Shown here: positions 8,667 through 17,722 of the stretch, piece after piece | Numbering within the stretch: position 1 is the stretch's first letter | How the letters are laid out: every line of letters starts with the position of its first letter | Assembly: GCA_900551445.1 (NCBI GenBank) | Contig: URWA01000019.1 | Location: 1 to 60,965, forward strand | From: an uncultured Bacteroides sp. | GTDB taxonomy: Bacteria; Bacteroidota; Bacteroidia; Bacteroidales; Bacteroidaceae | DNA length: 60,965 nucleotides | Direction: 5' to 3' | Program-made: the position numbers and the translations under genes | The notes under the pieces: generated by a model | What the model was told of the DNA's origin: nothing | The model's input: the letters and a program-made list of their open reading frames with translations, nothing else | Database searches by the model: none

Positions 8667-8789
8667 CCATTTTTAATCTGTATTGCCAACTATATATGCC
8701 ACTCAATGCTATCCTCGTAGGTACTTTTACCGATATTTCTTTTGTGCAGGAAATCAAACTGAATTTACAGCCTCTTCATTCTGCATTCT

Positions 8790-11114
8790 TTACTGATTGT
8801 CCATATTCAACCGCGACATTTCCGTCTCAGCTGCACTCTGATTCTTCATCTTCTTTTCCGTGCGGAAGCGATAAGTAATCGTGAAACCGACTTTTCGAGT
8901 TTCCTCCTTTCCGACACTGTGCATGATAATATCATGCAGACGGGCTGAAGCACGCGTATTGTTCTTATTGAAAATGTCGTAAGCATCCAGTGAAAGTTGA
9001 AGCTTGTCTTTCAGGAACGATTTCTTCAAACCCAGGTTGACGGAGGTATAACTCTTCGATTCGTATAACTGATAATATCCTTTGGAGCCATAACTAAAAT
9101 CAGCAGACAACAGGAATCCGGATGGAAGCGTGAAACTGTTGTTGAAGTTCACCATCACCAGCGGACGCCCGGCTTTTAGAATACTCTCGTTCGGCCCCGG
9201 ATAACTGAAGAAGGTCTTTATGCAGGTCAGCGTAAGCGAAGGCATCCACCACTTCACTGGATATTGTATATTTACCATACCTGTCAGATTATGCATTTTA
9301 TCAAAATTATCCATGCTGTTTACTGTCACAGCCGAGTTTCCCGGCATACTGTAAAATGCCCATATTAAGGGATGATGTATATTGTTATAATTCAAGTTTA
9401 CAAGTAAAAACTTGTAAAACAGCATATAGTTCAAGTCATGGGTTATTGCCTGTTTCAGATACAGATTTCCTTTCCGATAAGTGAAACGGTCGGTATAGAC
9501 AGCATTGTCGTTCATCTCGCTAAAAGGAGGGCGTTCTGTATGAATGGAGTAACTGAACGACTGTTGTAGGTTCTGCGTGTTATAACTGAGCGAAACGGAA
9601 GGCAGAAAATTATGATAGTTCTGATTCTGCCGCTTTCCGGTATAAGTTTCCTTTAAGTCACTGCGAAGATATTCATAACGGAACCCAGCCCCCATCGAAA
9701 GATTTTTCCAAGAGAAATCGTATGCCAGAAAAAGCGAATTTTTCAGTTCCATATTTTTTGTCCTTCCATTATTCAGGGCCCGTACATTTTCAATGTAGTT
9801 CGTTCCGCTTGTATGACTGAAATCATAACCGAAACTGATGGTTCCCGCTTTCTCGGTATCATACGAGAGGCGGAGCTTGGCAGCGAACAAGTCCCACACA
9901 GCTTTATTATAATAATTCAATGAAGTTTCCGAACGGTCACTTTCCCATTCACGGATATAGCCGTTGCCTTGGTCCGTTTTACGGATATAGTCACCGTAGG
10001 TATTTATTTTCCAACCATTTTCCCAGTCGTTCACGTAATACAGATTGAGGTGGTGACTGATTGATTTTCCGGATACGTCCCTATGGTTCTTCATGAACGT
10101 GGAGATTCCCCGGTCCGGTATCATGGAAAGGGTGTCATCGGAAAAGGTACTGCTTTGACTGTGCTTGCCCACGTACTTCAGTCCGATTTCCGACTCGGGT
10201 GAGAAATGATAGGAAACCCCTCCCATATAGGTATGGCTTTCATTAAAAATCTGTTTTGCGCTCAGTTGGGTCAGGTTCCAGACAGTGTCACTTTGTGTCT
10301 GCTGGTAAGCGTCAAGTGCTGAATTGTTTTTTCCCCGGTTGTAATTGTAAGAGAAAAAGAAGTCCCAGTCCTTGTAATTGTAACTGCCATTTATGAGATA
10401 GTTTTGTTTGAAGTGGTTTCCCTGCTGCAGATTACCCCTTACATTGAAAGCAAATCCATCCCCCAACCGTTTGGTCTTTATTTCGATGACGGCACGCTGC
10501 TCCGAATTGTATCGTATGCTCGGATTCATAATCAGTTTCACGGAACGAATCTCATCGACAGACAGATTATCCAGTTCGGTCTGGTCCATCACTTCCCTGC
10601 CGTTGATGTAATAGACAGGACTTCCTTTCCCTATCACTTCAACGGAGTTTCCTCTTTGCTGTATACCCGGAATCTTGCAGAGCAAGTCGTTCAGGTTGGT
10701 TTGTTTGGCAAGAATGGTATTCTCCACATCGGCCAACAGCCCGTCACGATCCAGTTTGAATGGCTTCCGATACGCGGTGACTTCCACTTCTTTCAGCGTG
10801 GTCTGTGAGGCTTCCATCCGAACCACCGGCAGCGTACGGTCGGCATTGACCTGCATTTTCTTATACAGTGTTTTGTAACCCAGATAAGAATAACGGATAA
10901 TATAATTTCCCTCCACAAGCGATGTGCTGTATATCCCGCAAGAATCGGATACCGCTCCGCTGACAAGGGTACTGTCCGCCTGATTCAAAAAGGCCACATT
11001 TACCATCGGCATCACTGCATTTTCTGGGTCCATGATTTTTCCTTTTACAACATACTGGCTGTAAGCCGGCAGCAAAACCCAACAGGCTATTATAGCTAAA
11101 AATAGTTTTTTCAT
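8790..11114 (-). CDS. Outer-membrane receptor-like barrel with CarboxypepD_reg and plug domains
   Basis: 774 residues. A signal peptide ending near AYSQ is followed by a carboxypeptidase-regulatory-like domain (about 22-105), a TonB plug domain (about 115-215; NDLLCKIPGIQQRGNSVEVIG, YYINGREV) and a 20-plus-strand barrel of the OMP_b-brl_3 type. No SusD partner lies nearby, so it is not a classical SusC glycan porin. Such proteins are thought to move peptides, metals or cofactors, but the substrate here is unknown. A short Met/Asn/Gln-rich tail follows the last strand (YRFRTEKKMKNQ...). It stands alone between a small gap and the lipoprotein at 11246. Confidence 0.85.
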   Translation of the reverse strand: MKKLFLAIIACWVLLPAYSQYVVKGKIMDPENAVMPMVNVAFLNQADSTLVSGAVSDSCGIYSTSLVEGNYIIRYSYLGYKTLYKKMQVNADRTLPVVRMEASQTTLKEVEVTAYRKPFKLDRDGLLADVENTILAKQTNLNDLLCKIPGIQQRGNSVEVIGKGSPVYYINGREVMDQTELDNLSVDEIRSVKLIMNPSIRYNSEQRAVIEIKTKRLGDGFAFNVRGNLQQGNHFKQNYLINGSYNYKDWDFFFSYNYNRGKNNSALDAYQQTQSDTVWNLTQLSAKQIFNESHTYMGGVSYHFSPESEIGLKYVGKHSQSSTFSDDTLSMIPDRGISTFMKNHRDVSGKSISHHLNLYYVNDWENGWKINTYGDYIRKTDQGNGYIREWESDRSETSLNYYNKAVWDLFAAKLRLSYDTEKAGTISFGYDFSHTSGTNYIENVRALNNGRTKNMELKNSLFLAYDFSWKNLSMGAGFRYEYLRSDLKETYTGKRQNQNYHNFLPSVSLSYNTQNLQQSFSYSIHTERPPFSEMNDNAVYTDRFTYRKGNLYLKQAITHDLNYMLFYKFLLVNLNYNNIHHPLIWAFYSMPGNSAVTVNSMDNFDKMHNLTGMVNIQYPVKWWMPSLTLTCIKTFFSYPGPNESILKAGRPLVMVNFNNSFTLPSGFLLSADFSYGSKGYYQLYESKSYTSVNLGLKKSFLKDKLQLSLDAYDIFNKNNTRASARLHDIIMHSVGKEETRKVGFTITYRFRTEKKMKNQSAAETEMSRLNMDNQ

Positions 11115-11245
11115 TAGTCAAGTTTATACAATAAATTCAGTCAAAAACTGTAGTTCAAAATACATTATCTTCCGAAGCGTGAAGAATCCACTTCTTTTAT
11201 TTTACATTTGATATCAAACGTATTCTTAATGTCTCATGCCCCCGA

Positions 11246-11968
11246 TTAATAAGCGTCCGAAATGTTGAAATAGCCTTTTGCATTACCTCCCACAGGCTTT
11301 TGTGCTCTAAAGGTCCAATGACATGAGGTATTTTTAATATCAGTAAACCACCAATATCGCTTTATACAACCCGACGTATTGCTATTTCCATAAATTGTAA
11401 AAGCAGGTCCGTATGAAGAGGAACCCGTCTCACAGACTATGGCTGTGCTCCAATATCCATCACAAGATGTAACGCAAAAATCACTGGTCACCTGCTCCGT
11501 GGCCTCAAAACTCTTGCTATACTCAAACCAATTTCCATACGCAAAAGACATCTTTCCTGCATACACACGTTCTGTTCTTTTTAATTCCGATTCAGGAACG
11601 TACAAGTCCAAGAACTTTATTTGCGACTTGCTAATATTGGCAGTGAATGATTTGAAGCCATGCATATTATTCAATGTAAGTGTTACCACTTTACCGTCTT
11701 TAATGTCCTCCTCTATATTTTTATTAATGGACTCTATGCCTTTTAAAGCACGTATCACATTCTTTTCCGTTAAATTGTGCTCTAGCATTATTTCATCAGT
11801 TATTATAACTGAATAACAATTATTTACCGTATCAATTGTGGTGTAATTATTTATAACCGCAACCTCTTGTTCATAGGTTAACGGCATAATAATCTTTTCT
11901 TCATCAAATTCTTTCTTGCAACCCACCAATGCAAACACAAATGCAAAACTTAATAATAGCTTCTTCAT
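11246..11968 (-). CDS. Unknown lipoprotein with cysteine-rich C-terminal half
   Basis: 240 residues. The N-terminus MKKLLLSFAFVFALVGCKKE is a lipoprotein signal with cleavage before Cys17. The middle is helical and charged. The last third holds several cysteines (FCVTSCDGYW, IVCETG, SGCIKRYWW, TSCHW) and many aromatic residues, suggesting a disulfide-stabilised extracytoplasmic domain. I do not recognise the family. Neighbours on the same strand are also exported, and the gap to the GNAT gene upstream is 92 bp. Confidence 0.6.
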   Translation of the reverse strand: MKKLLLSFAFVFALVGCKKEFDEEKIIMPLTYEQEVAVINNYTTIDTVNNCYSVIITDEIMLEHNLTEKNVIRALKGIESINKNIEEDIKDGKVVTLTLNNMHGFKSFTANISKSQIKFLDLYVPESELKRTERVYAGKMSFAYGNWFEYSKSFEATEQVTSDFCVTSCDGYWSTAIVCETGSSSYGPAFTIYGNSNTSGCIKRYWWFTDIKNTSCHWTFRAQKPVGGNAKGYFNISDAY

Positions 11969-12060
11969 GACTAAACTTAATTTGAGGTTTTAAATAACAA
12001 AACAATACATACAAATTGAATTCTGTAACCAGGCAATCCATACCCATAATTATCAGACCA

Positions 12061-12522
12061 TCAATCTTTAACCATTGGAACACTTACTATCCCTTTATTA
12101 CACTCTTTATCTCCCACAACCTTAAATCCCAAGGATTGATAGAAGGGGACAGCATACGTTGAGGAATTGACCGATATCCTGGTAAATTTGTAATATTCCA
12201 TCATATAGTTAAAAAGAGAGTTTCCTATCCCTTGCCGATGGTATTGCTTCTGTACAAAAAAAAGCGATATATGTTGCTTTTCTCTGTGGATACCAATAAT
12301 ACCTATTAACCTCCCATTATCAAAAGCCCCATATATATCAAGTTCAGCCATCAGTGAAATATCATATATAAAACGCTTGAAAGCTTCAATTCCTGCTTGG
12401 GTAAGATCATTATTTCCACACTCCATGTAAACCTTATATGAAAGATTTGCAGCGTTATCATATTCTGCTGTTGCCAGCTTCCTTATAAAAAGTCCAAGAC
12501 ATGAGAAAATCAACCGTTTCAT
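12061..12522 (-). CDS. GNAT-family N-acetyltransferase
   Basis: A 153-residue acetyl-CoA-dependent transferase. The acetyl-CoA loop is seen in FFVQKQYHRQGIGNSLF (R/Q-x-x-G-x-G/A) near residue 110, followed by SSTYAVPFYQSLGFK, the usual end of the fold. Substrate unknown. The domain proper begins at about residue 13 (IRKLATAEYDNAANL); the first 12 residues come from ATG 12522, the only in-frame start with suitable upstream sequence. The gene lies directly downstream of the first palindrome/promoter module, so its expression may respond to the Crp/Fnr-like regulators of this block. Confidence 0.8.
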   Translation of the reverse strand: MKRLIFSCLGLFIRKLATAEYDNAANLSYKVYMECGNNDLTQAGIEAFKRFIYDISLMAELDIYGAFDNGRLIGIIGIHREKQHISLFFVQKQYHRQGIGNSLFNYMMEYYKFTRISVNSSTYAVPFYQSLGFKVVGDKECNKGIVSVPMVKD

Positions 12523-12602
12523 AATTTTAGGTATTTATTATTTGTAAAAAAATTCACTCCAAAAACGGGAAAGCCTTTTATCTAAGTAGACCATATTTTC
12601 TG

Positions 12603-12651
12603 CAAATGTACAAACCCAAACCAGCACAATTCTCAAACTAGTTTGAGAATT
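12603..12651 (-). promoter_or_regulatory. Palindrome/promoter module, copy 1 (GNAT gene)
   Basis: 12628-12651 is a 24-bp perfect palindrome with core TCTCAAACTAGTTTGAGA (12631-12648). CAAATGTA at 12603-12610 gives a perfect minus-strand -7 element TACATTTG. The dyad centre is 36.5 bp from the element's outer edge, about -43 from the predicted start, a class II activator position. Half-sites TCAAA-N4-TTTGA share the 5-4-5 layout of FNR boxes. The flank TGTACAAACCCAAACC is shared with copy 2. The remainder of 12523-12956 holds the regulator remnant and nothing else I can identify. Confidence 0.65.
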
Positions 12652-12652
12652 A

Positions 12653-12736
12653 GGCTGAGATAAGTGGGGGGCATATTCAAGTAAGGAGCCATTCTTTAAA
12701 CGTAATATTTTGCAGAATCTCAGGACATCTTTTCAA
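12653..12736 (-). pseudogene. Decayed 3' fragment of a Crp/Fnr-like regulator
   Basis: 84 bp align with 24107-24191, the helix-turn-helix region of the intact regulator at 24072-24638, at about 81% identity with one deleted base. Read on the minus strand it gives KRCPEILQNITFKE, then after a frameshift APYLNMPPTYLS, matching KRCPDILQNIT and VASYLNVTPTYLS of the intact protein. No convincing remains extend further upstream. It touches the copy-1 palindrome directly, suggesting a former regulator/target pair. Confidence 0.7.
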
Positions 12737-12956
12737 CGTATATCTTTCTTGATAACTATTTCAACCTATTATAAAACAATGACCTGATATATTGAACAAT
12801 ATCTTTGGACCTTATATGATGCTTTGCTGATATGATAGAAAAACTTACCACCCATAGTAATATAAAAATATTGATGTACAAGTCTTTAGTTTAGATTGAA
12901 AATTGGTTTTGAAATTTATAGTTATGTATTTACGTGACTTTTCACTATTGTTTGTT

Positions 12957-13523
12957 TTATTCATATTCTCCTTTAAAATGATAAACAAGGCGAGGAAAGT
13001 CATCGTATTTCTTTCCGTCTACCCATAACTCCAAAGGTGACATATTGAACATCATAAAATTCATATAAGTCACTGCATCACCTCCATAGTTCATGGAAAA
13101 CACAATCCGAATGTCAGCAGACGTATCGTGTTCACCTAAGATATTGACATCTTTTGGATGCAATACGAAGCTAATGGTACCAGAATCCCATTGTAAAAAT
13201 TCATATCCGGCAACGACAGATACTTCGCCTATCTCACGCAAACGGTCCGACAAGTTTTTGTCTGAAATCAATTCCGATAGGGGCTGTAATGCCATATTGA
13301 ACCGAAGTGAATCGCGTGAAACAGCTACTACATTCTGCAATTCAGTTATATTAGAACCTTGATAATAGGCTACTTGTACAGTGCCATGATAAGTTCCTTT
13401 CAGATCGAACAGCATCTGTTGTATCGCTTCACTAGAAAAAACCTCTTCGTCTTTGTTGCAACTTGTAAGGCTAAGCACACCAAGAAATAATACTAGTATT
13501 CCGAATAAGTTCTTTGTTTTCAT
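12957..13523 (-). CDS. DUF4840-like lipoprotein
   Basis: 188 residues. MKTKNLFGILVLFLGVLSLTSC is a lipoprotein leader with the lipid-modified Cys at about 22. The body (LKGTYHGTVQVAYYQG near residue 42, then beta-rich sequence ending WVDGKKYDDFPRLVYHFKGE) resembles the DUF4840 lipoproteins of Bacteroidales, whose function is unknown. It lies 22 bp after the small BamE-like lipoprotein gene, so both are likely transcribed from the copy-2 module. Confidence 0.65.
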   Translation of the reverse strand: MKTKNLFGILVLFLGVLSLTSCNKDEEVFSSEAIQQMLFDLKGTYHGTVQVAYYQGSNITELQNVVAVSRDSLRFNMALQPLSELISDKNLSDRLREIGEVSVVAGYEFLQWDSGTISFVLHPKDVNILGEHDTSADIRIVFSMNYGGDAVTYMNFMMFNMSPLELWVDGKKYDDFPRLVYHFKGEYE

Positions 13524-13545
13524 AAATCTTCATTTAATATTTAAA

Positions 13546-13875
13546 TCATTTGTTCCCTTTTCTATTGATATATTGTTTACTTACAACCTCTTGACTTACC
13601 AGTTTTCCATCTTGAAAAACAAAAGCTGTTGTCAAGGTATACCATTCTTGGTCGTAAAGGCTTTCCTGATATAGCATCCGTTCAACAGGACGATTATATC
13701 TGTCTGTTATCATTTCCTTTGCGTATGGTTCTCCAAAAAGTTTCAAGAAATCCTTCTTGCTCATTCCTATCTCAATCTTTTCTGAAGTATATTTACTATT
13801 TTGCACCCCTAACAAAGAAGCACAACTAACAAATATAATACTGAAAAACAGCAAAGTAATTGTTTTAAGTTTCAT
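13546..13875 (-). CDS. Small SmpA/BamE-like lipoprotein
   Basis: 109 residues with a lipoprotein leader (lipid Cys in FVSCASLLG). It contains the SmpA/OmlA helix signature IEIGMSKKDFLKLFGEPYAKE around residue 35, then a strand with VVSKQYINRK at the end. In proteobacteria this fold belongs to BamE, but many Bacteroidales lipoproteins share it without a known Bam role. It is the first gene behind the copy-2 module and is followed by the DUF4840-like gene. Confidence 0.65.
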   Translation of the reverse strand: MKLKTITLLFFSIIFVSCASLLGVQNSKYTSEKIEIGMSKKDFLKLFGEPYAKEMITDRYNRPVERMLYQESLYDQEWYTLTTAFVFQDGKLVSQEVVSKQYINRKGNK

Positions 13876-13927
13876 ATTATTCTGATTATAAATTATTTTC
13901 TAGACTTTCTTTCCATATACATTTCTA

Positions 13928-13976
13928 CAAATGTACAAACCCAAACCGGCACAATTCTCAAACTAGTTTGAGAGTT
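13928..13976 (-). promoter_or_regulatory. Palindrome/promoter module, copy 2 (BamE-like/DUF4840 pair)
   Basis: Core TCTCAAACTAGTTTGAGA at 13956-13973, identical to copy 1; the extended 24-bp dyad (13953-13976) has one mismatch. The minus-strand -7 element TACATTTG is at 13928-13935. The centre-to-element distance is again 36.5 bp. It lies 53-101 bp before the gene starting at 13875. Confidence 0.65.
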
Positions 13977-14108
13977 ACAGACAAAATCATATTCTATTAT
14001 TCACTCATCAAGAAAACTTTGCAAATAGCCATTAACGGTATCATTGTTTTCTATCATCCACTAATACTATACTAACTAAACATAACCACACCACTCATAT
14101 TTCAATTC
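13977..14108. repeat. Duplicated intergenic block, copy A
   Basis: Right of the copy-2 palindrome the sequence matches 23222-23403 in order: CAGACAAAAT, then TCAAGAAAACTTTGCAAATA, TAAC..G..ATCATTG, ACTAAACATA and ACTCATATTT. The second copy carries insertions. The match shows that more than the operator was duplicated. No coding potential is visible in either block. Confidence 0.6.
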
Positions 14109-14166
14109 CACCAACGGGTTTTATATTATTTCCACTCACTTATGGCTTCTCGGGTTACTCCGTATG

Positions 14167-16590
14167 TTATAATCTTCTTTTAGCTTCCGTGCCGGAGGTC
14201 TTTCGTTCTTGTGTACCGTTCACTTTTTTGTTCCCAAAAGTATAACTGAACCGGATACCTATGCCGACGGGTTCACCCTGAATCAGGCTGATACGTTGCA
14301 TGTTGTCTGTCTCGTACTTATTTCGCCACCGGGTTGTTACCTTCCCGTCATACCTGTATAGGTTGCAGAAACCATATAGAGACAACTGGCACGCCTTGAA
14401 GCGTTTCTTCAATTGTCCGTACAGGTAGAGTTTTTCCGGCGTTTCGGTATAGAAAGAGAGATCTTTGGTGTTGTATGACACGTTTATGTCAAAAGAGAGC
14501 TTGTGCTTTTCCGACAATGTGAAGTTATTGTTCAAATCCACCTGAAAGACTCCATTGTGATAACCTCCGGCATGCACACCCTCATATTCGATTGCCTTCA
14601 TGCGTTGCCACAAATAGGAGACGGTTATATCCAAGTTGGCATAGTTTTTCATATATGAAGTATTGGTATTCAACGCCAGCAAGGCATACTCGAAAATTCC
14701 GGCATTCACGGGGGTGGTCACTTGCATATCCTCATCTGTGGCAAAAGTCAGTTCGTAGATTTGGTTCTTCACACGCTGGTAGCTGGCCTGAAAGATGTAC
14801 CGTTTGAAAAACTGGTACTGAAAGGTTTGCCCGTACATGATTTCCGGTTCCAACTTCTCATTGCCAGTGGTATAGCTTGTTGCGGATGTATACACCTTGA
14901 ACGGATTGAACAGAGAAAACACCGGTCGTTCCATCCGGTTGGAAAAGATGTAGGAGAACACATGGTCGGGCGACAAGTGGTAACTGATGTAGAGGTTGGG
15001 CAACACCCTGACAAAATCAGTCTCCGTTTTCTCCCCCAGCGTATATTGCCGGGTGGTATAGTCAGTATACTCCAACCGGCTGCCCAAGCGGGTGGAAAAG
15101 CGGGAGTTCCATTCCCTTTCCCAGCTAACAAAAAAGGCGGATGTCCATTCCTGCAATGCAAAGTGATTGCTCTGTTCCTCATCGTTCACATAGCCGTCGT
15201 CCGTGCCCTGCATGAAAGTATCTTTGTTGTCAATCTTGGAGTAATAGCTGTCCACACCTGCTGTCCATTGGTTTTTTCTCGCGTTTTGCCTATATTCGAT
15301 TTTGCCCGACCATACATTGCTGTTTTGAGGCACGTTCTCCTGATAATAATTGTAAGGTGAAAGATATTGCAGATTATCGTCCAGATTGTCCATGCGATTC
15401 CATACGAACTGTTTGTTCCGGCTATGGGTGTAATCGAAATCGATATTCAGGACTTGGCCCGGTTGGTTGAAGCGGCGTTGATAGAATAAGTTGACGCCCG
15501 CGTCTGTTCTATCGCGTTCCAAGTCATTGTCATGTCGTACGTTCAATGCTTTTTCTTTGTCAGCACCCGCCTGTTTCAGCCTTCCTTTATCCGTCCAATC
15601 CAATTTGGAATAAGAGAAACTGACGTTACCTCCCAGCTCGTCCTTGTCCGAGAGTTGGTATTCCCAGTCGATGTTTCCGTTCGCACGCCGGGTAAACCCT
15701 GTTATTTTGCTTTCTTGCCATGTCGTGGTGGCACTTTCTTTCAGGAAACTTTCCGTTTCGTTCTTCTTCCAGTCACTTTGGTTAGCAAAGCCTGCCGTGC
15801 CATTCAGGGTCAGTCTGTTTTTATGGTACATCAAGTTCAAGTTACCACGCTCTTTCATATAGTGCGTCCGCCAGACCTGTGCGGACAATGAGCCTTGCAA
15901 ACCTTCATCTTCATTTTGCTTCAATTGGATGTTGATGATGCCGAAGTTCCCTTCTCCCCGGAACGAACTGTTGGGGGAATGGATTACTTCTATGTTTTTT
16001 ATCCGGTCGGCGGGTAACCCTTTCAAGTAATCATTCAACGCATCGGGAGCCAGCTTCTTTTCCCTTCCATTCACATAAATCTTCGTTTCGCTCTTGCCTA
16101 TGATGGAAAAATGCTGCCCATCCGAAGCTATGAAAGGGACATACTTGAAGGCCTCCAGCGCATTGTCATTACTGAAAGGATTGGTTTCCATATCATACAC
16201 CAGTCTATCGTTTTCCACTTTGGTCCGCTGTCTTACCCCCTTCACTATCACCTCATCCATGCTGAAGTTGCCGTCTTTTTCAAGTGTAATCCGCATACGA
16301 CTTGTTTTCAGTAAAAAAGGAAGAAATACCGGTTTATACCCCAAACGACTAACAAACAGTTGATTTGCACGTTTATCAGGATTCTCCATAAAGAATCTCC
16401 CCAAACTGTCCGAATAAGCAATATGGTATGCCGTTGCATGATCCAAAGAATCTTTGAGAACTACAACTGCATCGGCTATGGGAAAACCATCCGTAGTATA
16501 AATCTCTCCAGTTAGTTTAGATTGAGCCTGTGCTAAATTAGCAATTACCCATCCAATTACTATGACAGAAAATAACCGTTTAATATCCAT
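14167..16590 (-). CDS. Outer-membrane barrel with CarboxypepD_reg domain, plug-like region
   Basis: About 807 residues from ATG 16590 (MDIKRLFSVIV..., cleavage near AQAQ); an in-frame ATG 24 bp upstream would add residues before the signal peptide. It contains a carboxypeptidase-regulatory-like domain (about 24-105), a plug-like segment (GKSETKIYVNGREKKLAPDALNDYL, then ADRIKNIEVIHSPNSSF) and a long barrel of the OMP_b-brl_3 type. It is more distant from its neighbours than the tandem pair at 18416-23087. Substrate unknown. The 197-bp gap to 16788 shows no clear feature. Confidence 0.8.
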   Translation of the reverse strand: MDIKRLFSVIVIGWVIANLAQAQSKLTGEIYTTDGFPIADAVVVLKDSLDHATAYHIAYSDSLGRFFMENPDKRANQLFVSRLGYKPVFLPFLLKTSRMRITLEKDGNFSMDEVIVKGVRQRTKVENDRLVYDMETNPFSNDNALEAFKYVPFIASDGQHFSIIGKSETKIYVNGREKKLAPDALNDYLKGLPADRIKNIEVIHSPNSSFRGEGNFGIINIQLKQNEDEGLQGSLSAQVWRTHYMKERGNLNLMYHKNRLTLNGTAGFANQSDWKKNETESFLKESATTTWQESKITGFTRRANGNIDWEYQLSDKDELGGNVSFSYSKLDWTDKGRLKQAGADKEKALNVRHDNDLERDRTDAGVNLFYQRRFNQPGQVLNIDFDYTHSRNKQFVWNRMDNLDDNLQYLSPYNYYQENVPQNSNVWSGKIEYRQNARKNQWTAGVDSYYSKIDNKDTFMQGTDDGYVNDEEQSNHFALQEWTSAFFVSWEREWNSRFSTRLGSRLEYTDYTTRQYTLGEKTETDFVRVLPNLYISYHLSPDHVFSYIFSNRMERPVFSLFNPFKVYTSATSYTTGNEKLEPEIMYGQTFQYQFFKRYIFQASYQRVKNQIYELTFATDEDMQVTTPVNAGIFEYALLALNTNTSYMKNYANLDITVSYLWQRMKAIEYEGVHAGGYHNGVFQVDLNNNFTLSEKHKLSFDINVSYNTKDLSFYTETPEKLYLYGQLKKRFKACQLSLYGFCNLYRYDGKVTTRWRNKYETDNMQRISLIQGEPVGIGIRFSYTFGNKKVNGTQERKTSGTEAKRRL

Positions 16591-16787
16591 AACTAAAATT
16601 GTAATATAATCCAACTTCTAATTTGATTCCATACATTTCCTTAACTAGCATATCTGGAAATCAAGATTATTGATTGTTTTCCTTCACCGATACGTTTTAC
16701 AGAAAAAGACTGTGCAAAACTCTTACCCATTATTCCCAATAACACTACATCTACAAATTAAATTTCTCATAGCTTATTACTAATTTG

Positions 16788-17462
16788 TTATTTTTTCAAC
16801 TTATCTCTTACATCATTAAAATGCTTTGATGATGAAAACTTCTTGGGAAGTCTTTCAAAAAGCTTCTGAAATGTTTCTTTGTTCAGTGAATGTTTGCTTA
16901 TGTATAAGTAATAAGCCCCCACAAGATTATCAATATTACGTTCTATTCTTTGAATATTGAGAATAGAATCTTCTTTTATGAGTTCATTCATTTTTAATGT
17001 TATTGAATCCTTCTGTTCTTGTGCCAAAGTAGAATCCTTCAAACGGAGATTATCAAGATATCCCAACACACAACCTATTGAGTCTGTTTTAATGTTTTCT
17101 ATACGAAATAAATCATTATATGGAAAACCATATATATCGAATATTTCTTTATTGCTATCTCTCATATATTTCACTTCAGAATCTTGTGTAAAAACAAAAG
17201 CAACACTTGGCTTATTGCCCAAAGCAGTAACTATTTTTTTAGGCAAAAAATCCTCTTCTGATGCTTTCGGCAGTTTAAATCTAAATCTGCCATTCATAAC
17301 TACAGCTGAATCAAGATATGTATTATCATTAAGATCAGCTATATACATATAATCTCCATCTTTTACATCGGTAGTCGTACCATGAATTATACATTGCTGT
17401 TCTGTACACGATACTATAAAAGAGAATAACATCAGTATTCCTAATAAATGTTTTGTTTTCAT
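16788..17462 (-). CDS. DUF4369-like lipoprotein without thioredoxin domain
   Basis: 224 residues from ATG 17462 (MKTKHLLGILMLFSFIVSC, lipid-modified Cys at 19); a start at 17492 would delay the signal. After the leader, CIIHGTTTDVKDGDYMYIADLND with a beta-rich stretch resembles DUF4369, normally the N-terminal half of TlpA/ResA-like thiol-disulfide lipoproteins of Bacteroidetes. The C-terminal half is helical and ends KLKK with no CXXC, so the redox domain is absent. It could bind the ligand of a partner protein. The small gene at 17470-17700 is 7 bp upstream. Confidence 0.7.
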   Translation of the reverse strand: MKTKHLLGILMLFSFIVSCTEQQCIIHGTTTDVKDGDYMYIADLNDNTYLDSAVVMNGRFRFKLPKASEEDFLPKKIVTALGNKPSVAFVFTQDSEVKYMRDSNKEIFDIYGFPYNDLFRIENIKTDSIGCVLGYLDNLRLKDSTLAQEQKDSITLKMNELIKEDSILNIQRIERNIDNLVGAYYLYISKHSLNKETFQKLFERLPKKFSSSKHFNDVRDKLKK

Positions 17463-17469
17463 ATTACTA

Positions 17470-17700
17470 TTATTTTTGAATTTTCCGTCCAAGTTCGATA
17501 ACCTTCTCGTCGTTACATTGGTTCATCTTTTTCTTTATCAATAAAGGCAATATGCCAAAAGACCAGATAACATATCTTTCGATAGTAGTTGCTATCGGTT
17601 CACCCAGACGCTTCATGGATTGAAGGCAGTTGCGGACATCCCTGTTGATGATGCTCACAACTGCCCATGAGAAATTTATATAAGAAATTGATGCTGTCAT
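17470..17700 (-). CDS. Small membrane peptide of unknown function
   Basis: 76 residues with a hydrophobic segment (YVIWSFGILPLLI, about 44-56) and a basic tail ending ELGRKIQK. A later start at Met29 is possible. The stop is 7 bp before the DUF4369-like start, suggesting coupling. Its first codons (MTASIS) resemble a 12-residue frame just after the barrel gene at 18416, so it may be one survivor of a local duplication. It may not be a functional gene. Confidence 0.35.
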   Translation of the reverse strand: MTASISYINFSWAVVSIINRDVRNCLQSMKRLGEPIATTIERYVIWSFGILPLLIKKKMNQCNDEKVIELGRKIQK

Positions 17701-17722
17701 AAATTACATATGGCTCTTTGGA

